Positions 9,038 to 18,026 of a stretch of DNA of 53,450 bases are shown here, piece by piece (position 1 is the first letter of the stretch; the number at the start of each line of letters is the position of its first letter). Below the pieces are notes generated by a model. It searched no databases, was not told the DNA's origin, and worked only from the letters and a program-made list of their open reading frames with translations. Position numbers and translations under genes: made by a program. The DNA comes from Flammeovirgaceae bacterium (GTDB lineage: Bacteria > Bacteroidota > Bacteroidia > Cytophagales > Cyclobacteriaceae). Location of the stretch: NCBI GenBank assembly GCA_021298015.1, contig JAJTGY010000026.1, positions 1-53,450 of the forward strand. Reading direction: 5' to 3'.

Positions 9038-10297
9038 TCAGCCGAATCGTTTGGCATTTAGAAAACCAATAGGCTGCTGAGTGGTTCCCTTCATGGCGAG
9101 GTCAGCCATGATTTCGCCTACCACGCTGGCGAACTTGAAGCCGTGGCCGCTAAAGCCGCAGGCGATGACCACATTCGGTTGGCCGGGGGCAAAGTCGAGA
9201 ATGAAGTTTTCATCGGGGGTGTTGGTGTAGAGGCATGTTTTGAGGGCGAGCGTGGAGGCATACGCTCCGGGTATGAATTTTTCGAGAACCTCGATCAGGG
9301 CGGCTTCATCTGCACGCGTCACAGTGCGGTTTACAGAGTCGGGATCGGTGGCCGCCCCATGCAGGTGGTGCGCGAGTTTGAGTCCGATAGGGCCACCAAA
9401 TTGTTCGGTTGGCAGGAGGGGGAAACCGTAAAAGATGCCGGGCTTTTCATGATCGGCAATAGTCCAGCAGGGGAAATTGGCCGCGTTAAATTTCTTCCAG
9501 TCTTTCGGCTTCACCCAGCCTACCACCTGGCGCGTTACGCTAAGGTGGCGACTCAGTTGGGGTAACATTTTACCGGCCCACGGACCCGCTGTAATGATGA
9601 GTTTAGAAGCCTGGTACGTGGCGCCTTCGGTCTTAACGATTACGCGGTTACCAGACGTGGTGTGCGACAAAATTTTTTCGTGGGTGCGGATGGTGGCGCC
9701 CAACTGCAGGGCCCGCTGTGTATAGAGCAACACCGCCCGCTCGGGTGTAACGAAACCGGCATCGGGTTCGATGAGGCGATCGTAGCCGCCCGGCAGTGTG
9801 AATTGCGCAAACCGGGCGGCCTGCTGCTGAGCTGTAAGATCATCTACACGGATGTGGTACCGGGTGGCCGACTCGCGCAAGCCCTTGATAAGCGCGTGGC
9901 CGGGTTGGCCGAAGTAGAGCAGGCCGGTTTTGTGGTAAAGGCGTGCCCCGGTCTCGGCCTCCAGGGCCTGCCAGTTGTGGTAAGCGCGCTCCAGCAGCGG
10001 CACGTAGTCAGGATGCTCGAAATAGGCTTTGCGGATGATGCGGCTTTGCCCGGCATGCGAGCCAAGCTCGTGGGGGATGTCGAACTGTTCGAGGCCCAGT
10101 ACACGCCAGCCTTGACGGGCAAGGTAGTAGCAGGTGGCGGAGCCCATGCTGCCCACGCCCAGCACAATGGCATCGTAATGCGTTTCGGAGGTCACCGACT
10201 GCGCGGCCTCGCGGTGCACCTGAGCCGAAAGCTGCGGCAGCGGCAGCGTAGCCGCTGCGAGTGCGGCCCCGGCTTGCATAAAATTCCTGCGGTTCAT
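9038..10297 (-). CDS. solA: FAD-dependent sarcosine / N-methyl-L-tryptophan oxidase family protein
   Basis: The start at 10297 gives a Tat-like leader (MNRRNFMQAGAALAAATLPL). The longer frame reads antisense-like residues over the end of the DUF885 pseudogene. The 419-residue protein has the FAD-binding motif VLGVGSMGSATCYYLARQG and the SHAGQSRIIRKAYFEHPDY segment typical of monomeric sarcosine oxidase. Near the C-terminus, TCLYTNTPDENFILD contains the Cys that carries covalent FAD in this family, and CGFSGHGFKFA follows. It should oxidise an N-methyl amino acid to an aldehyde and hydrogen peroxide, here perhaps in the periplasm. The gene symbol is by family only. It sits between the two DUF885 copies. 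Confidence 0.85.
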   Translation of the reverse strand: MNRRNFMQAGAALAAATLPLPQLSAQVHREAAQSVTSETHYDAIVLGVGSMGSATCYYLARQGWRVLGLEQFDIPHELGSHAGQSRIIRKAYFEHPDYVPLLERAYHNWQALEAETGARLYHKTGLLYFGQPGHALIKGLRESATRYHIRVDDLTAQQQAARFAQFTLPGGYDRLIEPDAGFVTPERAVLLYTQRALQLGATIRTHEKILSHTTSGNRVIVKTEGATYQASKLIITAGPWAGKMLPQLSRHLSVTRQVVGWVKPKDWKKFNAANFPCWTIADHEKPGIFYGFPLLPTEQFGGPIGLKLAHHLHGAATDPDSVNRTVTRADEAALIEVLEKFIPGAYASTLALKTCLYTNTPDENFILDFAPGQPNVVIACGFSGHGFKFASVVGEIMADLAMKGTTQQPIGFLNAKRFG

Positions 10298-10355
10298 GAA
10301 AAAGGGAAAAGTAGGAAAGATTGAGCAGGGTGGCAACCACTCCCGCTGGTTTGAG

Positions 10356-11547
10356 TTACCGAACTGCAAACTCCCGATCCAAAACTTTTTCAAGAACGGA
10401 AAACGGCAGGGCGCCATTGGCTAAAACCTCATCATGGAACCGAACCACGTTCCAGTGATCGCCCGATGCACGTTCATATTTTTCCCGCAGTTTTTCCAGT
10501 TGAAGCGCCCCGATCTTATACGATAATGCCTGACCGGGTATGTCGCAGCTATAGCGCAGCGTTTCCGATCTGAGCGGTCGGTTTGCAGAAAATGGTAAAA
10601 TGTTTTTCGGTCGCCTGTGAACCCGGTGGCTAGCTGAATACTGTCGAGTTGCCGCGCAAGGATATTAACCTGCCGGAGGCCCAACTCATAGATGGCTTCG
10701 GGTGTCAGGTCGGTGGTAGTGAAAAACCGCACGAGATACCGATAATAGTCGGTGCCTCCGGGGAATTGAGAAAGCCCTACCTGATCGGATGATTGCCGGT
10801 AATAGTCACCCTTGAGGTAGTTCGACAGCGAATCGTGCTGCGGTAAAATTTCTTCGAGCAGGATTTTTCTGGCATTCGCCTGAAACGAAGCCCGGGCAGT
10901 GTCTGCCCAACGGGTGAGACGTGTGTCAGCCGGAAACAACGGATGTTTTTCGGGCGGCACACGCATACGGGTGATCATCGCTAGAGCAACCTCCAGCTAA
11001 GGTTTGCCCATGCGAGTGCCGCGTGACGCCATCCAGCGCAGCTTATCGCGGTAGTTCTGTTGAACTGCGCAATACTGCTTGAGAAGCAGGATATACTGAG
11101 CTGCCTCGGCTGGCGTGTCAAGGGACGCTTGTTTGAAAACCGTTTCGATGCCATAGAAAAAGTCGGCATAGGGGTAACAGGCGGGAATACCTGGCTTTAG
11201 TATTGTGTTCCCTGCAGGCGTATCTCAGCCGTCCATCTCAGCAAATCGTAGTCTGTTTTTTTATCAACCGGCAGGTGGTCTGGCTCAAGTTGGTCGAGTT
11301 TTTGGATTAGGTCGGAAAAGTAGGCGGAGTCTTGGATAAAATTCCTGCGGGATCCGGCATAGAGGTTACGGGGCAAAATTGATTTCCCGTCCGAGCTGTT
11401 GACGGCTCTCCCGTTTGCCAGGTCGCGTTCCCACATCTGTCGGGCTAAGCTGTCGACCCACACGGCCGACCGGGCTGGATCTTGGGAATACCTGCACCCG
11501 GCCAGTGCCAGCAGAAGCAAAACAAGACTGAAAAAAAGGGTCTTCAT
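10356..11547 (-). pseudogene. Second DUF885 lipoprotein copy, disrupted and internally deleted
   Basis: Read from 11547, the frame gives a lipoprotein signal (SLVLLLLALAGCRYS) and aligns throughout with the intact copy at 7010-8755. Four lesions are visible. A TAA at 11197-11199 falls where the intact copy has Tyr (ATRYYDN against GTQY-stop-SQ). A one-base loss near 11170 shifts the frame. A TAG follows MGKP at about 10996. After TFYHFLQTD the sequence jumps to the region matching SIRYSCDIP, which loses roughly 190 residues including the whole HEIMPGHH active site. The original C-terminus (VLEKVLDREFAVR) is still readable before a TAA at 10356-10358. No function is expected. Confidence 0.85.
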
Positions 11548-11763
11548 CAGATGCAGCAAGATAATCCTTTGCGTTACACACGTAAAAGGAAAATGTCTGA
11601 ATCCGGTTTGGTGCTACCTCTTGGCGCGGCAATCACCGGGCGGGTGGGTATCACCGGTATGAAAGACCCGTCAACTTTTTGAAATCACATGTCGGTTTCT
11701 CAGCTTTGGTTTGGCCTAAAAAAAACGACTGGATAGAGAAATCAGCCAAGGCCTATTCCCACT

Positions 11764-13002
11764 ATGAAAAACCTCCTGTTACTGATTTTTGCTGCACTTG
11801 TTTCACTTCCGGCAGGTGCGCAAAATAACGGCAGCGTAGTTGTGGGCACTATTGACAGTATTCAATCTAAGGTGCTGAATGAACAGCGGAAGATTTGGGT
11901 GTATTTGCCACAGGGCAAGCAGAATCCTTCGGGCAATCGGTATCCGGTGATTTACTTGCTGGACGGAACATTTCATTTTCTCTCGGTTGCCGGCATGGTG
12001 CAGCAATTCAGTCAGGTCAATGGCAATACGCTGTGCCCGGAAATGATTGTGGTGGGTATTGTTAACACCGATCGCACGCGTGATTTGACCCCTACCCACG
12101 TGGCGGCCGACCCGCCCTACATGGACAGCACGCTCTCAAAGACATCCGGTGGGGGCGAGCAGTTTCTGTCCTTTGTTGAAAAGGAACTTATCCCGTATAT
12201 CGATTCCCATTACCCCACACAGCCCTACCGGATGTTGATTGGGCACTCCTTCGGTGGATTGATGGCCATTCATTCGATGTTGTATCATACCCGTTTGTTC
12301 AACGCCTATATCAGTATCGACCCAAGCATGTGGTGAGAAGACATGAGCTATTTGAAACGGGCAAAGGAGATGCTTCAGCAAAAAAAATTCACCGGGGTTT
12401 CCTTGTACCTGGCCTATGCACACACGCTGGATGAAGGTATGGATGTTCAAAAAGCGGAAAACGACACCTCCCGCATGACCCGGCACTTTCGCGCTATTCG
12501 GTCCATCGATCGGGCTTTTCAGGATAAAAAAGACAGCGGACTTCGCTACGGCAGCAAGTACTACAGCAGCGAAACTCACACCACCGTACCGTTGATTGCC
12601 GAGCACGATGCCTTGCGCTTCATCTTCAGCCGGTACCAGTTCAAAAGCAGCACCACAGACTACACAGATCCTGACGTGGATATTGCGGGCAAGTACGAAA
12701 ACCATTTCAACGAAGTCTCGCAGTTCCTGGGGTACCGGGTATCACCTGCCGAAAATTTTGTTCAGGGGTGGGCTGCTGAGTTTTTCCGGATCAAGCAATA
12801 CGCAAAGGCGGGAAAATTGTATGCGTTGACAGTAAAATACTACCCGGAAAGTGTTGATGCGCACCAGTCAATGGGTGATTTCTAAGTTGCCACCGGTGAT
12901 CGAATGCGGGCTATTGACAGCTATCAAAAGGCGATTGCCCTGAAAGAACGACCCAAAATCCGATCAAAACTAAATGAGTTAAAGAAAGCCGGCAGCAAAT
13001 GA
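11764..13002 (+). pseudogene. Secreted alpha/beta-hydrolase esterase with TPR-like tail, two in-frame stops
   Basis: The frame opens with a signal peptide (MKNLLLLIFAALVSLPAGAQ) and the esterase domain of the Fes/IroE type: IWVYLPQG, YPVIYLLDG, and nucleophile motif IGHSFGGLMA. A TGA at 12334-12336 follows SIDPSMW, where family members often have a second Trp. Reading continues in the same frame to EDMSYLKRAKEMLQQ and a tail ending with TPR-like helices (YYPESVDAHQSMGDF). A TAA at 12883-12885 interrupts that tail, and VATGDRMRAIDSYQKAIAL then runs to a TGA at 13000-13002. Without the two stops this would be a normal protein of about 412 codons. The truncated product would keep the Ser but lose the catalytic His. 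Confidence 0.8.
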
Positions 13003-13525
13003 CCCCGTGTGCTGCCAATAGGGGGTACCTGAGTCCGTTTTTTTTCAAAGCTGGTTATCCTCTCCGGCTTGGTTATTTGTCTCGGAAACTCTACCTACAA
13101 GAAAGTTTGAATTCTATCCGTGCTGACTGTTCAGAGGTTCTGTGGCTTTAGTTGCGGATGAATGTGAATACACGCATAGTTCAGCACGATTTGATGCTAC
13201 AGGCGAATAAGAAGCCTATGTGGTTACGAACTACCCCGAACTTGAAGATGTTGACTTAACGAAGTAAATTGAGCCATCAGAGCGAAGAGTTCCCTTTAAA
13301 TTTGTATCAAGATAATTTTCTATCAAATCATGATGGATAGTAATTGTTTTTCTGCTTCTTTTTTCTTTTAAAAAAAATGAATTTGTGGATAACAGTAAAC
13401 CCCGGCAGGGGTGAATTAGAAAATCGAAACGGAGAGTCAGCGGAAAAAGAAAAACATGAATAGCCTTGCGGAATTCTAAAGTACCCGTACTAGTTGGTAA
13501 ATACTCAAACCACAGGCAAAGCAAC
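13003..13525. other. Intergenic stretch without a supported gene
   Basis: About 520 bp lie between the esterase pseudogene and the convergent sensor gene. Near 13001-13025 a CCCC...GGGG repeat followed, some bases later, by a run of Ts could act as a terminator for the esterase. The one longish minus-strand frame (13231-13557) is AT-rich, has low-complexity sequence, and overlaps the end of the sensor gene. I do not accept it as a gene. Confidence 0.45.
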
Positions 13526-14881
13526 TTACTCATTGTGAAGTGGTTTTTCTGGTTCATCCACTATTTTCATTACCTCACGCACAATAACATCTAGTTCTTT
13601 TGAAGACACTTTTAAGTATGTTATCAGTACTTTATCTTCTTCCGCCATGGTAATACGATCGATAAGATTAACTAGACCTAAAATTCTCGCAAGAGGCGCT
13701 CGAAGTTTATGTGCAGCAATGAAGCTATACTCTTCCAGAGCGCGGTTTTTTTCCTTTAACTCTCGTGTTCTAGTATGTACAATTAACTCGAGATTCTCGT
13801 TTATAGATTTAATATATGCCGCGTGCGTCTCGATTTCCGATTTTTGCTCAAACAAAAGCATTCGACTTTTCTTCTGTTCACGATAAAGGTAGCCAATCGT
13901 CACCAAAAGCGCCATAACTATCACTACGGCAGTTCCCAACAAAATTAATTGTTCACTTTTTTTTTTGAGCGCCAAGTCCTGGTAGCTAAGTTGCACGTTC
14001 TGAATGCTTTTCTCGCGATCTAGTAGTCCTATTTCATTTCCTGGACTCAGCGCCTCAACAAAATGATACAAATCTATATTGATGTAACGACCTATCAACG
14101 TTTCGATTTGACTTTGAAAATCCTCACTCGTAAAAAATTCATGTAGCGGCTCGTCCCAATCGCTTGTGATTGGCAGTCCAACGACACGTCCGTGATAGCG
14201 CTTGGTCATAAAAGTGTGTCGTTGCAAGTTGGTTATACCTCCGTTCATTCGCATCAGGTAAACTGGCAGATCCAAAAATCCGAAGCTCTTCTTGCGCTTC
14301 TGCAACAAATCAATTACTAAGTCACTACCACCGGTATATTCTATTTTAAAATCAAGATCATTTTCCGCTCGTAAAACAAGTAGCTCGCTTTCGAGAATAC
14401 TTCCTTTAGCGGCTAGTGCCGTGGCACCACAAAAGTACTTGGCCAGATCTTGTTGGCTTTTTACTATGGGAATGTCTTTGGTTGAAACTAATACAGCCAT
14501 GTCTGCCATAAATGGCGGTGAAAACTTCATAAATGCTTTTCTCTCCTCCGTGAAGGAAAATCCAGCCGCACCGAAAATACCGCTTAGCGAATCATACTTC
14601 ATATGATCCAAGACTTGTTCAAATGTGCTTTTTCGTACCCAGTTGACTTTGACTCTTATACCATACCTTTTTTCTAAATACTGCTGAAACGCGTAAATGA
14701 TGTCAACTTCGATACCTTTTAAATTTCCCGAAGCATCTTGATATTCAAAGGGTTTGTTTGGAAACCAATAAACGGTGATCGTTCCTTTTTTGAGCTGCTG
14801 CGCATCGCACCATGTGAAACTACCCTGGCCCTTGACACTAATGGTTAGCGAAAACAGTAATGCAAAAAACAAGTAGCGCAT
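13526..14881 (-). CDS. Solute-binding sensor with HisKA dimerisation domain but no ATPase domain
   Basis: The protein has 451 residues. A signal peptide (1-18) is followed by a periplasmic SBP_bac_3-type domain (about 30-275; PFEYQDASGNLKGIEVDII is typical). A membrane helix lies at about 312-333, then a coiled coil (340-385), then a HisKA-like H-box AAHKLRAPLARILGL with His391. The protein ends some 60 residues later with no HATPase_c domain, so it cannot phosphorylate itself unaided. A run of ten A/T (13957-13966) encodes the Lys repeat just before the membrane helix and could slip. It may recruit a separate kinase or act as a dimeric signalling scaffold; that role is inferred. Confidence 0.8.
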   Translation of the reverse strand: MRYLFFALLFSLTISVKGQGSFTWCDAQQLKKGTITVYWFPNKPFEYQDASGNLKGIEVDIIYAFQQYLEKRYGIRVKVNWVRKSTFEQVLDHMKYDSLSGIFGAAGFSFTEERKAFMKFSPPFMADMAVLVSTKDIPIVKSQQDLAKYFCGATALAAKGSILESELLVLRAENDLDFKIEYTGGSDLVIDLLQKRKKSFGFLDLPVYLMRMNGGITNLQRHTFMTKRYHGRVVGLPITSDWDEPLHEFFTSEDFQSQIETLIGRYINIDLYHFVEALSPGNEIGLLDREKSIQNVQLSYQDLALKKKSEQLILLGTAVVIVMALLVTIGYLYREQKKSRMLLFEQKSEIETHAAYIKSINENLELIVHTRTRELKEKNRALEEYSFIAAHKLRAPLARILGLVNLIDRITMAEEDKVLITYLKVSSKELDVIVREVMKIVDEPEKPLHNE

Positions 14882-15092
14882 AAAAATACACGGTTGGCCT
14901 TCGCTAAAGAGATTTCAATAAATGCAAGATAGATACAACAATGGATTTTTTCGTATCTCCCGCGATATTTTTAAGCTGTGGTTTTACCTGATGGTCGGAC
15001 GACCGGTTTACTCTCTCAGGCACAAACGTCACGCTTGTACCACATTCTAAAAAATATACTATAGTTCTATCAAGCCTCTTGTATCACCTTAT

Positions 15093-15443
15093 GTGAATCA
15101 GGTTCAGGTGGACGAGTCAACGTTGGAGCGTGACAAGAGACTCAATAGCTCCCCGCTGCCGTATTTGATCCTAAACCTTCACGTGATCCAGCTTACTCCG
15201 CAAGAGGTGCGTATGAAGGCGGTTAGAGGCGCACGTGACAGTTTCATCAACCGAAAAGTCAAACCGGGCGATCAGATCAAGATTGAAATCGGATTTGTAG
15301 ACGACCTGAAGGACCGCACCATCGAATTCGAGTATGAGATTGTCTTTCTCAATGAAAAGAGAGATCCTCAAAGCCGGATCCATTTGTTTGTTGACGAGGA
15401 CGGCACCTTTAAAATCAATGGCGAGGTGCGGGGTAAGTTTTAA
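15093..15443 (+). CDS. Small hypothetical protein, family not recognised
   Basis: The frame encodes 116 residues from a GTG at 15093 and is open back to 15051 without an ATG, so the true start is uncertain. The sequence is charged and beta-rich (IKIEIGFVDDLKDRTIEFEY, then IHLFVDEDGTFKINGEV) and looks like a real soluble cytoplasmic protein. No signal peptide or membrane segment is seen. A strong intrinsic terminator 15 bp after the stop supports its being a transcribed gene. It could also be the surviving 3' part of a longer gene. Confidence 0.55.
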   Translation: MNQVQVDESTLERDKRLNSSPLPYLILNLHVIQLTPQEVRMKAVRGARDSFINRKVKPGDQIKIEIGFVDDLKDRTIEFEYEIVFLNEKRDPQSRIHLFVDEDGTFKINGEVRGKF

Positions 15444-15457
15444 CAACCCGTTCACAT

Positions 15458-15479
15458 AAATCCCGCCATGGTGGGGTTT
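15458..15479 (+). terminator. Intrinsic terminator
   Basis: AAATCCCGC and its partner GTGGGGTTT form a nine-pair stem with two G-T pairs around the loop CATG. It is followed directly by ATTTTTTTGT. This is the clearest intrinsic terminator in the window, and it closes the small gene at 15093-15443. Confidence 0.75.
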
Positions 15480-15518
15480 ATTTTTTTGTACGTTTAGGCC
15501 TGATTTCATATATCCAGT

Positions 15519-18026
15519 ATGAGGTTTTTCTTCCTCTTATCGCTTCTCCCGGCTTTGTCATGGGCGCAATATCGCCAGCCGAATGCAGCTGAAATAAAAC
15601 TGCGGCTTGAGAAGCTCAATGTGCTTGGGTCGGTACTTTATGTGGCGGCCCATCCCGATGATGAAAATACGCGGGCCATCGCATTCTTTGCGAACGATAG
15701 ACTTTTTGCTACTGCTTACTTGTCGTTAACGAGAGGTGATGGCGGTCAGAACCTGATCGGGCCTGAACTTCGCGATCAGTTAGGACTCATACGAACGCAG
15801 GAACTGATGGCGGCCCGGCGCCTCGATGGAGGTCAGCAATTTTTTACCCGCGCGAATGACTTTGGGTTTTCTAAGAATCAGCGCGAGACAATGGAAATTT
15901 GGGGTAAAGAGAATGTTTTAGCGGATGTGGTGAGGGTTATCCGCCAGTTTAAGCCCGATATCATTATTAATCGCTTTCCCCCAGACGAGCGGGCCGGGCA
16001 TGGCCATCACACGGCATCCGCCATCCTCTCACAGGAGGCCTTTGACGCAGCGGCCGACCCCACACGCTTTCCCGAGCAGGTAAAAGAGTTTGGCACATGG
16101 CAGGTGAAACGCATTTACACGAATACCGGGCGTTGGTGGAATCAGACCATCAATGAAAATACGCCCGGTGTCGTTAGCCTGAACGTAGGCACGTACAACA
16201 AACTGCTGGGGAAGTCATATTCTGAGATTGCGGCTGAAAGCCGCAGCCAGCACAAAAGCCAGGGGTTTGGATCACCGGGACGAAGGGGGGACGCACTCGA
16301 GTTCTTCGAGTACGCCAAAGGCGAACGAGCTGGCAAAGACTTGATGGAAGGCGTTGATGTGTCGTGGACCCGTGTAAAGGGCGGTGAGAAGGTCAAGCCA
16401 TTAATTGAAAGGGCGATTGCCGCCTACCATGAAGAAGAGCCTGAAGCCAGCATAGCCGCTTTACTCGAGATTCGGACGGCCATTTATGCTCTGGAGCCGT
16501 CCGTATGGCGCGACCGGAAGCTGAAAGAGACGGAGGAACTGATTCAGGCGTGCGCGGGCCTTTTTGTAGAAGTAGTGGCTGACCAATACCGGAGCGCGCC
16601 CAATGAGCGGGTATCGGTGTCGTGGGAGATTATCAACCGATCAAAAGCCGATGTGAAGCTTCACAAAATCGTCTCCAGTTGCCTGCAGATGGACACGTTG
16701 GTACAATCTTCACTGACAAACAACATCCCGCTCACATTCAAAACATCTCGTGTGCTCTCCCCGTCATTGACGTACAGTGACCCCTATTGGCTGCGCGCGC
16801 CTCACACCCAAGGACTGTTTACCTTGCCGGCTGAGAAATTTATCGGCAAGCCGGAAAATGACCCTTCCGTGATGTGTTCATTCGAATTTTGGGTATCGGG
16901 CAAGCCTCTGGTGCTTAAACTACCGGTCATTTACAAATGGACCGATCCGGTGAAGGGCGAATTGTGGAGGCCACTCGAAATTACACCCCCGGTTTTTGTC
17001 CGATGCCAAGAACCTGTCTATCTCTTCCAACAGCCGGCACCCAGGCCCGTGACGGTGCTACTCAAATCGTCTTCTTCGAAGAGCCTGAAGGGCAGGGTTT
17101 TTTTGAAGTTGCCTGAAGGTTGGAAGTCGCAACCGACTGAATTCGCTTTCGAGTTGCAAAAACGAAACATTGAATCTGCTTTTACTTTTCAAGTTATCCC
17201 TGCGGCCGCAGAGGACACATTTACGATCTCACCGCTGGCTGAGATTGACGGCAAAACATACGACCTGGGCCTTCAGGAGATCATCTACGATCACATTCCA
17301 GCCCAAACGTTGTTGCCCAAAGGGGAGGCAAAAGCATTACGCGTCAACCTGAACAAGGAGGGTTCAACCGTTGGTTACATCCGCGGAGCGGGTGATGAAA
17401 TTCCTAAGGCACTCCGAAACATGGGCTACGAGGTATGGGAAATGAAAAACGAGGACGTAACGGCCGCCAACCTCGCCCGGGTTGATGCGGTGGTACTTGG
17501 CGTGCGTGCCTTAAATACCAATGAGCGCATTCGCTTCTTCATGCCGGCCTTGTTGGACTATGTAAAAACAGGCGGAACTTTGGTGGTGCAGTATAACACC
17601 AATTTCGATCTTGAACTTGACGTGGATAAGATTGCACCCTATTCGCTCACCCTATCGCGCGAACGCGTAACCGAAGAGAATAGCGAGGTGAAAATTTTGA
17701 ATGGCGATCATCCAGCACTGAATTATCCCAATAAGATATCCAAGGCTGATTTTGATGGCTGGGTGCAGGAGCGAGGCTTATATTTTCCTTCACAATGGGC
17801 CCCTGAGTTTCAGCCCTTGCTCTCATGCCATGACCAAGGTGAGCCGGCCCGGAATGGGGGTTTGTTGGTAGCGCAATATGGAACCGGTTACTATGTGTAT
17901 ACCGGGCTCTCCTTCTTCCGCGAGTTACCAGAAGGTGTCCCCGGGGCTTACAAACTGTTTGCCAACCTGGTTTCACTTGGTAAGAAGACGAAACCACAAA
18001 ATCAGAAAGTAAAGGCTAGTCGTTAA
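15519..18026 (+). CDS. PIG-L (LmbE-type) deacetylase with large C-terminal extension
   Basis: The protein has 835 residues with a signal peptide (FFLLSLLPALSWAQ). The N-terminal third is a PIG-L zinc deacetylase: the AHPDDE motif is at 44-49, with SLTRGDGGQNLIG and the metal-binding GHGHHTAS. The family removes N-acetyl groups from sugars such as GlcNAc derivatives. The remainder contains beta-sandwich-like regions and a C-terminal domain (YIRGAGDEIPKALRNMGYEV, VVLGVRALNTNER, GTLVVQYNTN) reminiscent of a glutamine-amidotransferase-like/ThuA-type fold. Its stop overlaps the start of a 39-residue membrane protein by one base, followed by a symporter. The three are probably made together, suggesting deacetylation of an envelope or imported sugar and uptake of the product. 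Confidence 0.85.
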   Translation: MRFFFLLSLLPALSWAQYRQPNAAEIKLRLEKLNVLGSVLYVAAHPDDENTRAIAFFANDRLFATAYLSLTRGDGGQNLIGPELRDQLGLIRTQELMAARRLDGGQQFFTRANDFGFSKNQRETMEIWGKENVLADVVRVIRQFKPDIIINRFPPDERAGHGHHTASAILSQEAFDAAADPTRFPEQVKEFGTWQVKRIYTNTGRWWNQTINENTPGVVSLNVGTYNKLLGKSYSEIAAESRSQHKSQGFGSPGRRGDALEFFEYAKGERAGKDLMEGVDVSWTRVKGGEKVKPLIERAIAAYHEEEPEASIAALLEIRTAIYALEPSVWRDRKLKETEELIQACAGLFVEVVADQYRSAPNERVSVSWEIINRSKADVKLHKIVSSCLQMDTLVQSSLTNNIPLTFKTSRVLSPSLTYSDPYWLRAPHTQGLFTLPAEKFIGKPENDPSVMCSFEFWVSGKPLVLKLPVIYKWTDPVKGELWRPLEITPPVFVRCQEPVYLFQQPAPRPVTVLLKSSSSKSLKGRVFLKLPEGWKSQPTEFAFELQKRNIESAFTFQVIPAAAEDTFTISPLAEIDGKTYDLGLQEIIYDHIPAQTLLPKGEAKALRVNLNKEGSTVGYIRGAGDEIPKALRNMGYEVWEMKNEDVTAANLARVDAVVLGVRALNTNERIRFFMPALLDYVKTGGTLVVQYNTNFDLELDVDKIAPYSLTLSRERVTEENSEVKILNGDHPALNYPNKISKADFDGWVQERGLYFPSQWAPEFQPLLSCHDQGEPARNGGLLVAQYGTGYYVYTGLSFFRELPEGVPGAYKLFANLVSLGKKTKPQNQKVKASR

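Noticed and set aside
13231-13557. 108-residue minus-strand ORF downstream of the sensor gene
   Set aside because: It overlaps the sensor end, is AT-rich and low in complexity, and has no signal, domain or conserved look.
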